Shown here: positions 10,816 to 19,058 of the stretch, one piece after another | How positions within the stretch are numbered: position 1 is the stretch's first letter | How the letters are laid out: the number at the start of each line of letters is the position of its first letter | Assembly (NCBI RefSeq): GCF_003096015.2 | Contig: NZ_CP029185.2 | Coordinates: 2,576,001-2,640,000, forward strand | Length of the DNA stretch: 64,000 nt | Direction: 5' to 3' | Source of the DNA: Limnobaculum parvum | GTDB taxonomy: Bacteria; Pseudomonadota; Gammaproteobacteria; Enterobacterales; Enterobacteriaceae | Translations under genes and position numbers: made by a program | Notes under the pieces: generated by a model | The model's input: only the letters and a program-made list of their open reading frames with translations | Told to the model about the DNA's origin: nothing | Databases searched by the model: none

Positions 10816-13590
10816 ATGACCAAATACAGCCTTCGGGCCCGCATGATGATATTGATCCTTGCCCCAACCCTATTAATCGGGCTTCTGATCAGTACCTTTT
10901 TCGTGGTTCACCGCTATAACGAGCTACAGGATCAGTTAGTTGATTCTGGCTCCAGCATCATCGAACCTCTTGCCATTGCCAGCGAATATGGCATGACGTT
11001 CAGTAACCGTGAAGGCGTTCGTCAATTGGTCAGTATGTTACACCGACGCCACTCAAATATCGTGCGTTCTATTGCTGTTTTTGATACACAGAACCACTTA
11101 TTGGTGACCTCCAACTTCCACCAGAATTATACCTTATTACAGTTGCCCAAGGGGGCGGCAATTCCGGATGATTTAACCGTCACCACGAAAGGGGATTCCC
11201 TGATCCTCCGAACCCCTATAGTCTCAGAAAATCAGCTACCTGATATGGATGTCAGTCTGGAGCCAGACCACAGCACGTTAGGCTATATTGCCATTGAGCT
11301 GGATTTACGCACTGTTCGTCTACAACAATACAAAGAGATTTTCGTCGCCACCCTACTGCTTAGCCTCTGTTTATGTATTGCCATGCTGTTTGCCTATCGC
11401 CTGATGCGCGATGTTACAGGCCCCATTCGCAACATGGTGAACACGGTAGACCGTATTCGCCGCGGTCAGCTCGATAGCCGGGTTGAAGGCTATATGCTGG
11501 GCGAGTTAGATATGCTAAAGAACGGGATTAACTCGATGGCGATGTCTCTTGCTGCCTATCATGAAGAGATGCAGCAGAATATCGATCAGGCGACCTCTGA
11601 CCTGCGCGAAACGTTGGAACAGATGGAGATCCAGAACGTAGAACTGGATCTCGCTAAAAAGCGCGCTCAGGAAGCGGCTAGAATCAAATCTGAGTTCTTG
11701 GCCAACATGTCCCATGAGCTTCGAACCCCTCTTAACGGCGTGATTGGCTTCACTCGTCAAACCCTGAAAACATCACTGACGCCAACTCAAACCGATTATC
11801 TGCAAACCATTGAGCGTTCGGCTAACAACTTGCTAAACATCATTAATGATGTACTGGATTTCTCAAAGCTGGAAGCCGGTAAACTGGTGCTAGAACATAT
11901 CCCATTCTCACTTCGGGATACGGTAGATGAAACAGCGATACTGCTGGCTCACAGCGCCCATGCGAAATCTCTAGAACTGACGTTGAACATCAATGATGAT
12001 GTGCCTGACAATATCGTCGGCGATCCGCTACGTCTGCAACAAGTGATCATGAACTTGCTGGGAAATGCCATCAAATTCACCGAACAGGGCAATATTGATA
12101 TCAATATTGAACTGCGTATGTTGCATGAAAATAGTGCGGATATTGAAATTCAGGTACACGATACCGGTATCGGTATTTCTGAACGTCAACAGTCGCAGTT
12201 ATTCCAAGCTTTCCGTCAGGCCGATGCCAGCATTTCCCGTCGTCATGGCGGTACCGGTTTAGGTCTAGTGATTACCCAACGTTTGGTGAAGGAGATGGGT
12301 GGCGATATCTGTTTCCACAGCCAGTTACATAAAGGTTCAACCTTCTGGTTCCATATTAATCTGGAACTTAGTGACCGTTCTATCTTGGGTGATGGACGCC
12401 ATTTGGTCAAACTCTCAGGCCAACGCATTCTGTATGTGGAAGCTAACCCTGCCGCAACTCAAGCTACATTAAACATCTTCCAGTCGGAGCCGGTAGAAAT
12501 TATTCACTATGATAATTTCGACCAGATTCCAGAAAAACATCAACAATACGATATCGTTTTGCACGGTGTACCTATTGCTACCGATGATATTGCTAGGTAT
12601 ACCAATGGCGTGATGAAGCAGGCGTTATCGCTGTCTGAACGTTTGATTCTGGCCATTCCGAATCAGCCTCATATGGATGCGGAAACCCTGAAACAAGCCG
12701 GTGCTCAAGCCTGCCTGTTTAAACCCCTTTCCCGCAATCGTCTGTTTAATGCCCTGTTGGCGACGCAGTCATCGCCAACACCATTGATATCGACCAAAGC
12801 TAATCATCTGCCATTAACAGTCATGGCCGTTGATGATAATCCCGCCAACCTGAAACTGATCGGTGTATTACTTGAAGACTTGGTTTCCAACGTCATTTTA
12901 TGCCACAGCGGTGAAGAGGCGATTGCCCAAGCGAAAAAACACGATCTGGATATTATCCTGATGGATATTCAGATGCCGGAAATTGACGGTATTAAAGCCG
13001 CAGAGCTTATTCGTAAGTTGCCAAACCATATCACTACGCCAATTGTTGCCGTTACCGCTCATGCTGCCATTGGCGAGCGAGAACGACTGATGAATGCGGG
13101 TATGGATGACTATCTGGCTAAGCCAATAAATGAAGATATGTTGTTCAATGTGTTAAAAGCCCAGTGCCGAATTCCACTAAGCATTCAGGCTAAAGAGCCG
13201 TTTGTTCCAGTAAGTCATCTGGAAACCAGACCGGTTACCATGGCATCAACATCACTGGATTGGAGTCTGGCGCTACGTCAGGCGGCAAATAAAGAAGATT
13301 TGGCTCGTGACCTGTTAACGATATTGGTCGATTTCTTGTCTGAAGTTGAGGAACGCATTCAAGCGGTGCTGGATGGTAATAAAGATGATGACATCATTAA
13401 TATCATCCATAAACTGCATGGAAGCTGTAGTTACAGCGGAGTGCCGCGGCTGAAGCAACTGTGTCAATATTTAGAAAGCCAACTGCGTAACGGGACACCT
13501 CCAGAAGAGCTGGAACCTGAATGGATGGAACTGTTGGATGAATTCGAAAACGTCAGAAGCGAAGCCGTTGATTTTATCAAAACGGAGTAA
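10816..13590 (+). CDS. barA: Hybrid sensor histidine kinase BarA
   Basis: BarA phosphorylates UvrY and so drives CsrB/C synthesis and the carbon-storage switch; short-chain carboxylates are its known signals. It starts at the ATG giving MTKYSLRARMMILILAP, as in E. coli. An upstream frame from 10783 would add 11 unrelated residues. The 924-residue tripartite kinase has TM1 about 10-31, a periplasmic sensor, TM2 about 176-195, HAMP about 197-250, and HisKA with phospho-His300 (MSHELRTPLNG). HATPase N and G boxes follow (NLLGNAIKFTE, HGGTGLGL). The receiver has Asp717 (ILMDIQMPE) and the HPt has His865 (HKLHGSC). All relay residues are intact. Confidence 0.96.
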   Translation: MTKYSLRARMMILILAPTLLIGLLISTFFVVHRYNELQDQLVDSGSSIIEPLAIASEYGMTFSNREGVRQLVSMLHRRHSNIVRSIAVFDTQNHLLVTSNFHQNYTLLQLPKGAAIPDDLTVTTKGDSLILRTPIVSENQLPDMDVSLEPDHSTLGYIAIELDLRTVRLQQYKEIFVATLLLSLCLCIAMLFAYRLMRDVTGPIRNMVNTVDRIRRGQLDSRVEGYMLGELDMLKNGINSMAMSLAAYHEEMQQNIDQATSDLRETLEQMEIQNVELDLAKKRAQEAARIKSEFLANMSHELRTPLNGVIGFTRQTLKTSLTPTQTDYLQTIERSANNLLNIINDVLDFSKLEAGKLVLEHIPFSLRDTVDETAILLAHSAHAKSLELTLNINDDVPDNIVGDPLRLQQVIMNLLGNAIKFTEQGNIDINIELRMLHENSADIEIQVHDTGIGISERQQSQLFQAFRQADASISRRHGGTGLGLVITQRLVKEMGGDICFHSQLHKGSTFWFHINLELSDRSILGDGRHLVKLSGQRILYVEANPAATQATLNIFQSEPVEIIHYDNFDQIPEKHQQYDIVLHGVPIATDDIARYTNGVMKQALSLSERLILAIPNQPHMDAETLKQAGAQACLFKPLSRNRLFNALLATQSSPTPLISTKANHLPLTVMAVDDNPANLKLIGVLLEDLVSNVILCHSGEEAIAQAKKHDLDIILMDIQMPEIDGIKAAELIRKLPNHITTPIVAVTAHAAIGERERLMNAGMDDYLAKPINEDMLFNVLKAQCRIPLSIQAKEPFVPVSHLETRPVTMASTSLDWSLALRQAANKEDLARDLLTILVDFLSEVEERIQAVLDGNKDDDIINIIHKLHGSCSYSGVPRLKQLCQYLESQLRNGTPPEELEPEWMELLDEFENVRSEAVDFIKTE

Positions 13591-13630
13591 GCGATCATTA
13601 ATTGACTGACTTACCCATGATTATCTACCT

Positions 13631-13655
13631 GTCGCCCCGTGAATTGCGGGGCGAC
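13631..13655. terminator. Hairpin between convergent barA and pdxJ
   Basis: A perfect stem gtcgcccc/ggggcgac with a 9-base loop lies midway between the two stop codons. There is no long T-run, so it is a likely but weak bidirectional terminator. Confidence 0.5.
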
Positions 13656-13682
13656 GTCATGTTCAGAGCGATTAACCTAAAA

Positions 13683-14414
13683 TTACTTTCTCGCAGCCAG
13701 CATCAATGCCTTCATATCCGCCACGGCTGCATGTAGCCCTGACATCACCGCTCGGCCAATAATGGCATGTCCAATATTCAGCTCATAAATTTCAGGCAGC
13801 GCTGCAATTGCCTGAACATTATGGTAGGTCAATCCGTGTCCGGCATTCACATGCAGACCTTTACCAGCGGCATAAGTGGCCGCCTGAGCAATACGCAGCA
13901 GCTCTGCTTCACGCTCCAGCTCGTTTTCCGCCTCTGCATAGCGACCAGTATGGATTTCAATAAAAGTGGCGCCAACGGCCGCGGCTGCATCAATTTGACG
14001 ATGATCCGCATCAATAAACAGGGAGACAAAAATACCGGCTTCCACCAAACGCCCTACTGCTACGGTCATTTTATCGATTTGACCGGCCACATCTAATCCA
14101 CCTTCAGTGGTGACTTCCTGACGTTTTTCCGGAACCAAACAGCAGAATGCTGGCTTTATTTCACAGGCGATATCCACCATTTCATCGGTGACGGCCATTT
14201 CCAGATTCATGCGGGTCTGAATCGTCTGACTAAGCAACTTCACATCCCTATCGGTAATATGGCGGCGATCTTCCCGCAGGTGAATCGTAATGCCATCCGC
14301 CCCCGCCTGCTCGGCTATAAACGCTGCCTGAACCGGATCGGGATACTGTGTACCACGAGCATTACGTAAAGTCGCAATATGATCGATATTAACGCCCAAC
14401 AATAAATCCGACAT
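13683..14414 (-). CDS. pdxJ: Pyridoxine 5'-phosphate synthase
   Basis: PdxJ closes the pyridine ring of vitamin B6 from 1-deoxyxylulose 5-phosphate and aminoacetone phosphate. At 243 residues it matches the E. coli length. It is a TIM barrel beginning LLGVNIDHIATLRNARGTQY; the conserved catalytic Glu and His lie in QAGADGITIHLREDRRHI and FIEIHTGRYA. The end is HAIIGRAVMSGLHAAV. In E. coli it overlaps recO upstream and acpS downstream. Here 212 bases separate it from recO, and no acpS follows: barA lies convergently downstream. Confidence 0.96.
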   Translation of the reverse strand: MSDLLLGVNIDHIATLRNARGTQYPDPVQAAFIAEQAGADGITIHLREDRRHITDRDVKLLSQTIQTRMNLEMAVTDEMVDIACEIKPAFCCLVPEKRQEVTTEGGLDVAGQIDKMTVAVGRLVEAGIFVSLFIDADHRQIDAAAAVGATFIEIHTGRYAEAENELEREAELLRIAQAATYAAGKGLHVNAGHGLTYHNVQAIAALPEIYELNIGHAIIGRAVMSGLHAAVADMKALMLAARK

Positions 14415-14626
14415 GATTCCACCTTAAAAGTTATTAAATGCCCATTCTGGCGACGAAGACTGAACTATTTTCATGTTCCAATCGTTTTACTCACAATCCT
14501 GTGTGCTATTGCGCCTGATGTTAAGAATGGACTAAAAAATCTGTTCCATTCTTTTACCGGATTTAATCAAAAAAGAAAATGAAATCAGAAATTTTAACGA
14601 TAGGACAAGGTATAAACCTTTAATGA

Positions 14627-15373
14627 TTATTGGTCGTCAACGGGTAGTACTGAGTCTAAAGTAGGTTTCTTAATGGTAAATTGTCGGAACAGCTCGCGGC
14701 TTTTCAACGGTTTGCCGCCCAAGTAGGGTTTCAGTGCGATACGGGTAAAACGTTTGGCCGCTTTAAGTGTGCCAACATCAGGAAACTCTCGATTAGCAAG
14801 AGCCTGTAAATCACGGCCGGTGAAAGAGAAATGGTCTACGACTAGACTGGCAATAAAACCTTTTTCTGCCCGATAGCGATAAGTCATTTGTTCGGTGACT
14901 GGCTCACCGCTGCCAGCGCAGTGCAGAAAATCAATGCCGTATCCCAGATGGCCCAACAGAGCGAGTTCAAAGCGACGGAGGATTCGTTCTGGTGAACCGG
15001 AAATACCGGCAAGAGACTGAATACAATCTAAATAATCGAAAAACAGCGCAGAGTATGGCGTTTCTGCTTCCAGCACCCTATCCAATACTTCATTAACGTA
15101 AAGCCCGCTGTATAGGGTTAGGCCCGAAAGTGGTAAAGAAAGGGAAACAGCTTCAGCCGCGCGTAAGGTTTTAACACCGCCTTTCCCTCCCCAGCGCACT
15201 AAGAGAGGTGTAAAAGGCTGCAAGCAGCCTTTTAAATGTGAACGGCGACCACGAGCACCTTTCGCTAGTAACTTTATTCTGCCGTGACTCTCTGTAAACA
15301 GGTCCAGTAGCAAACTGGTTTCACTGTAAGGTCGTCCGTGCAGAACAAAAGCCCGTTGCCAGCCGTCAATCAT
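14627..15373 (-). CDS. recO: DNA repair protein RecO
   Basis: RecO binds ssDNA and SSB and, with RecR, loads RecA on gapped DNA (RecFOR pathway). The 248-residue protein has the N-terminal OB-fold (GWQRAFVLHGRPYSETSLLL, then HGRIKLLAKGARG) and the helical C-terminal domain (RILRRFELALLGHLGYGIDF). As in many enterobacteria it lacks a full zinc finger. It follows era by 8 bases on the same strand, the conserved era-recO arrangement. Confidence 0.95.
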   Translation of the reverse strand: MIDGWQRAFVLHGRPYSETSLLLDLFTESHGRIKLLAKGARGRRSHLKGCLQPFTPLLVRWGGKGGVKTLRAAEAVSLSLPLSGLTLYSGLYVNEVLDRVLEAETPYSALFFDYLDCIQSLAGISGSPERILRRFELALLGHLGYGIDFLHCAGSGEPVTEQMTYRYRAEKGFIASLVVDHFSFTGRDLQALANREFPDVGTLKAAKRFTRIALKPYLGGKPLKSRELFRQFTIKKPTLDSVLPVDDQ

Positions 15374-15381
15374 GCTTACCT

Positions 15382-16308
15382 TCAGAGGTCGTCGGTATAT
15401 CCCAGACTGCGTAATGCGCGTTCATCATCCGCCCAGCCTGATTTAACTTTCACCCAAAGCTCTAGATGAACTTTGGCTTCGAACATCTCTTCCATATCGT
15501 GACGGGCTTCAATACCGATAGTTTTGATTTTCTGCCCCTTGTTGCCAATAACCATTTTCTTCTGGCCTTCACGTTCTACCAGAATCAAACCGTTAATGTC
15601 ATAACCGCCACGTTCATTAGCAACAAAGCGTTCAATCTCTACCGTAACCGAGTAAGGCAACTCTTCTCCCAGAAAACGCATCAGCTTCTCACGAATAATT
15701 TCAGAAGCCATAAAGCGTTGGGAACGGTCGGTAATGTAATCTTCTGGGAAGTGGTGCCCAGCTTCCGGTAACAGTTTACGCACAATACCGGCAATGGTGT
15801 CGAGATTGATCTCCTTCTCCGCAGAGATAGGAACAATATCCATAAAGTTCATCTGCTGGCTCAGGAAAGCCATGTGCGGCAGCAGTGCCTCTTTATCGGT
15901 AACGTTATCTACTTTGTTGATAGCCAGAATAACCGGGCATTTTAAGCTGCGTAGCTTATTTACGACCATCTCATCATCTGGCGTCCAGTGGGTACCTTCC
16001 ACCACAAAGATCACCAGCTCGACATCACCAATCGAGCTGCTGGCAGCCCGGTTCATCAGGCGGTTGATGGCACGTTTTTCTTCAATATGTAACCCCGGGG
16101 TATCCACATAAATCGCCTGATAAGGCCCTTCGGTGTGAATTCCCATAATACGGTGACGAGTGGTTTGCGCTTTACGCGAAGTAATCGATACCTTCTGACC
16201 TAAAAGCTGGTTCAGCAATGTTGATTTACCAACGTTAGGGCGGCCTACGATGGCAATAAAGCCACAGTATTGCTTATCCGTATCGGTTAATTGATTATCT
16301 GTTGTCAT
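15382..16308 (-). CDS. era: GTPase Era (16S rRNA / 30S assembly)
   Basis: Era is an essential GTPase that chaperones the 3' end of 16S rRNA in 30S maturation. The 308-residue protein has G1 GRPNVGKST, G3 DTPGLH, G4 NKVD and G5 SAEKE, then the C-terminal KH domain with GQKKMVIGNKGQKIKTIG. It is about seven residues longer at the N-terminus than E. coli Era. In E. coli its start overlaps rnc. Here an extra gene and about 260 bases of AT-rich sequence intervene, so era must have its own promoter or a long leader. Confidence 0.96.
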   Translation of the reverse strand: MTTDNQLTDTDKQYCGFIAIVGRPNVGKSTLLNQLLGQKVSITSRKAQTTRHRIMGIHTEGPYQAIYVDTPGLHIEEKRAINRLMNRAASSSIGDVELVIFVVEGTHWTPDDEMVVNKLRSLKCPVILAINKVDNVTDKEALLPHMAFLSQQMNFMDIVPISAEKEINLDTIAGIVRKLLPEAGHHFPEDYITDRSQRFMASEIIREKLMRFLGEELPYSVTVEIERFVANERGGYDINGLILVEREGQKKMVIGNKGQKIKTIGIEARHDMEEMFEAKVHLELWVKVKSGWADDERALRSLGYTDDL

Positions 16309-16568
16309 TCCAATCCTAAATATAACGAATTATTTATTCATTAAAATCAATTAATTAATTCTAACGAGTTGATTCTAATGTATTTGCTAATAAGCAGACG
16401 TGAGCGTGGTTGATCTTTGCTCAGCGGTTTTCGTTGTGAATGTGGGTAATATTAGCATTGATTGGGGTGGTTTGATATCACTGGCTGGAATGAGAGAAGT
16501 GATTAAGTCATGGGCTCAAATAAAAAGATCAAAAGAAAAAAGCTAAGGAATAATTATTACTTGATTCA

Positions 16569-17129
16569 CTACAATCGCCCAAGGCTAGCTGCCAGCGAGG
16601 CGATAAGTCCAACCAAAGTCAGGGTGCTGCCAATAATGATAACAGGCATCAGTGCACCGAGTATGATTGGGCGAGTGTAAGGGGCGACTTCTAATTTAAA
16701 TTCGGGGCGAATCTTCTCTGGAGTGGTACAGGTAACCTGATATTTTCCGGGTCTGTCACACTGAAAATAACCTAAAGGAAGTGACATATTACCGCGCATA
16801 TCTGTACGCCGTACGGTAAACAGGTTAAAGCGGCTAAAGGATGTGTATTCTATACCTTGTGCGGAACCGCTTTCTTTAACGGAAAATTTAGCGGAAAAAT
16901 GCGCAATCCCAACAATAAACTTTAACGGGGGTATAACCACCGAAATCACATATCGCCCCGGTTCCGGAAGATCGACTTCTTCTCCTGGTTCTGGCGTGAC
17001 CGGAAAAACATAGCGCGTGTTGGGAGAAATTATTTTCCGTGCTCGCAAAATAGCAATAACCAGAATGGCACTACCGACAATAAAACCGAGGGGAGCAAGA
17101 AAATAAAGAAATGGGAGTAGTATGCTCAT
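16569..17129 (-). CDS. Unknown two-TM membrane protein inserted between rnc and era
   Basis: I do not recognise this 186-residue protein. It has a transmembrane helix at about 4-29, a soluble domain of about 125 residues rich in predicted beta-strands, and a second helix at about 154-182. The soluble domain contains two similar turn-strand motifs, PEPGRYVISV (56-65) and DRPGKYQVTC (125-134). These suggest beta-sandwich repeats, with two cysteines (124 and 134) flanking the second. The distribution of charges does not settle on which side of the membrane the domain sits. It breaks the rnc-era operon. A ribosome-binding site is weak. The codon usage does not look foreign. Confidence 0.7.
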   Translation of the reverse strand: MSILLPFLYFLAPLGFIVGSAILVIAILRARKIISPNTRYVFPVTPEPGEEVDLPEPGRYVISVVIPPLKFIVGIAHFSAKFSVKESGSAQGIEYTSFSRFNLFTVRRTDMRGNMSLPLGYFQCDRPGKYQVTCTTPEKIRPEFKLEVAPYTRPIILGALMPVIIIGSTLTLVGLIASLAASLGRL

Positions 17130-17211
17130 CGATTATCAATCCGTTGATAAAACACCAGCAAAGAAATTTAGCTAATGCGCTCACCCGATTAAAATGAGCG
17201 CACTGTATCGA

Positions 17212-17892
17212 TTATTCCAGACCTAAATGTTTAAGCGCCTGCTCTGCCGCAGCCTGCTCTGCCTTACGACGGCTGGAACCAATGCCTATAATCGCCTCGT
17301 CGATACCGCTCACTTGGCAATGAATGGTAAATTCCTGATCGTGGGCTTCACCCTTCACTTGCGTCACTAAATAACTCGGTAACGGTAAATGACGCCCTTG
17401 TAAAAATTCCTGCAACCGAGTTTTAGGATCTTTTTGTTTATCGCCCGGGCTGATCTCATCTAAGCGACTCTGATACCACGCCAGAATCAATTGCTGGACT
17501 CGATGAATATCGCTATCAAGATAAACCGCACCGATTAACGCCTCTACCGTATCAGCTAAAATCGAATCTCGACGAAAGCCACCACTTTTCAGTTCACCAG
17601 GCCCCAGACGCAAGCATTCACCTAAATCAAACTCTCTCCCCATTTCAGCCAGCGTATTCCCTCGCACCAGCGTCGCACGCATACGGCTCATATCGCCTTC
17701 ATCAACGCGAGGAAAGCGCTGATAAAGTGCATCAGCAATGACAAAACTCAAGATAGAATCGCCCAAAAACTCCAGACGTTCATTATGTTTACTGCTAGCA
17801 CTCCGATGTGTCAGAGCTTGCTGTAAAAGCGCTTGCTGTTGAAACGTATAACCCAGCTTTCGCTGTAGCCTCTCAATGATGATGGGGTTCAT
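17212..17892 (-). CDS. rnc: Ribonuclease III
   Basis: RNase III cleaves double-stranded RNA, including the 30S rRNA precursor and structured mRNA leaders. At 226 residues it equals E. coli Rnc. The signature HNERLEFLGDSILSFVIADAL carries metal-binding Glu and Asp residues, and the second acidic pair is in DTVEALIGAVYLDSD. A dsRNA-binding domain occupies about 155-224 (DPKTRLQEFLQG and SSRRKAEQAAAEQAL). lepB lies upstream on the same strand but behind a terminator. Confidence 0.97.
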   Translation of the reverse strand: MNPIIIERLQRKLGYTFQQQALLQQALTHRSASSKHNERLEFLGDSILSFVIADALYQRFPRVDEGDMSRMRATLVRGNTLAEMGREFDLGECLRLGPGELKSGGFRRDSILADTVEALIGAVYLDSDIHRVQQLILAWYQSRLDEISPGDKQKDPKTRLQEFLQGRHLPLPSYLVTQVKGEAHDQEFTIHCQVSGIDEAIIGIGSSRRKAEQAAAEQALKHLGLE

Positions 17893-17983
17893 GCATTACC
17901 AACAAATGTTCCAAACGAGAAAAAATAACGGCCTAGCTTAACGGTTATCCAGCTAAAGCACTACTATGTTATGGCGAGATAAT

Positions 17984-18018
17984 AAAAAATCCGGATCTAA
18001 AGGGTTCTAAATCCGGAC
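17984..18018 (-). terminator. Rho-independent terminator between lepB and rnc
   Basis: On the minus strand the stem tccggat/atccgga is followed by a run of six T (complement of 17984-17989). It would separate lepA-lepB transcription from rnc. Confidence 0.75.
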
Positions 18019-18052
18019 TATTCACATCTTAAACAATATAACTCAGAACAAA

Positions 18053-19042
18053 TTAATGAATTCCACCAATACGGCTAAAACGAATACCGGTTGGCCACTC
18101 ACCTTCTTGTTTCTCAAAGCTCATCCAGATCCCGGTTGCTTTACCAACAAAGTTTGCTTCCGGTACAAAACCCCAGAAACGGCTGTCCGCACTATTATCA
18201 CGGTTATCGCCCATCATGAAGTATTTGCCTTCCGGCACAATCCAAGTATTAGCCGGAGCGCCCGGTTGTTGATAATAATCACCCGCGCTGTTTGATACGC
18301 CCGGAATCATTAATGTCTGATGGAGTTCACTACCCAGTTTTTCTTTGCGTTCAACCATATACACACCGCGTAAACCTTCAGCACGTGCTGCTTCGGTTTT
18401 GGTATCAAAGAAGCGAGTGGTCATTTGATTTGCACCGCCCGCAGAAGGTTCAAAACCAATAAACCAGCTGCTTTTCTCCAACTCAGAATACTCCAGCTCG
18501 GCGGTTGGCTTACACGCGTTACCCGAAGGACAGGCTGGAGTGATAGTTAACTTTTTCGAGGTTGGATCAAAATGAATGGTATCTCCCGGTAATCCCACTA
18601 CACGCTTGATATAATCGATATTCTTATCCAGTGGATATTTGAATACCGCAATATCACCGCGCTGCGGTGTACCGGTTTTAATCAGTGTAGTCTGGGTAAT
18701 AGGGTCTTTAACGCCATAGGCATACTTCTCCACCAGAATAAAATCACCGATAAGCAACGTTGGCATCATTGAACCTGATGGAATTTGAAAAGGCTCATAT
18801 AAAAAAGAGCGCAGCACAAACACAATAGCCAATACGGGAAACACAGAAACGCAGCTTTCAATCCATCCTGGCTGTCTGGCAACTCGGGCCAGTGCTTTGC
18901 CATCAATCTTTCCGTCGGTCTCAACCCTGAGGGCTTCGATCTTAATGCGTCGCGCAGGCGCCCACTTAAAGCGGTCCAAACACCAGATGATTCCAGTCAC
19001 CAGTGTGGCCACAGCTAAAATTAAGGCAAACATATTCGCCAT
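18053..19042 (-). CDS. lepB: Signal peptidase I
   Basis: LepB removes signal peptides from Sec and Tat substrates at the periplasmic face. The 329-residue protein has an N-terminal TM helix at about 4-22, a short cytoplasmic loop, TM2 at about 62-80 and a large periplasmic catalytic domain. The catalytic Ser is in PSGSMMPTLLIGD and the general-base Lys in DYIKRVVGLPGD; the conserved MMGDNRDNSADSRFWG follows. The end GIRFSRIGGIH matches E. coli. It starts 16 bases after lepA, forming the standard lepA-lepB operon. Confidence 0.97.
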   Translation of the reverse strand: MANMFALILAVATLVTGIIWCLDRFKWAPARRIKIEALRVETDGKIDGKALARVARQPGWIESCVSVFPVLAIVFVLRSFLYEPFQIPSGSMMPTLLIGDFILVEKYAYGVKDPITQTTLIKTGTPQRGDIAVFKYPLDKNIDYIKRVVGLPGDTIHFDPTSKKLTITPACPSGNACKPTAELEYSELEKSSWFIGFEPSAGGANQMTTRFFDTKTEAARAEGLRGVYMVERKEKLGSELHQTLMIPGVSNSAGDYYQQPGAPANTWIVPEGKYFMMGDNRDNSADSRFWGFVPEANFVGKATGIWMSFEKQEGEWPTGIRFSRIGGIH

Positions 19043-19058
19043 GCGAGCTCCTTATTAC

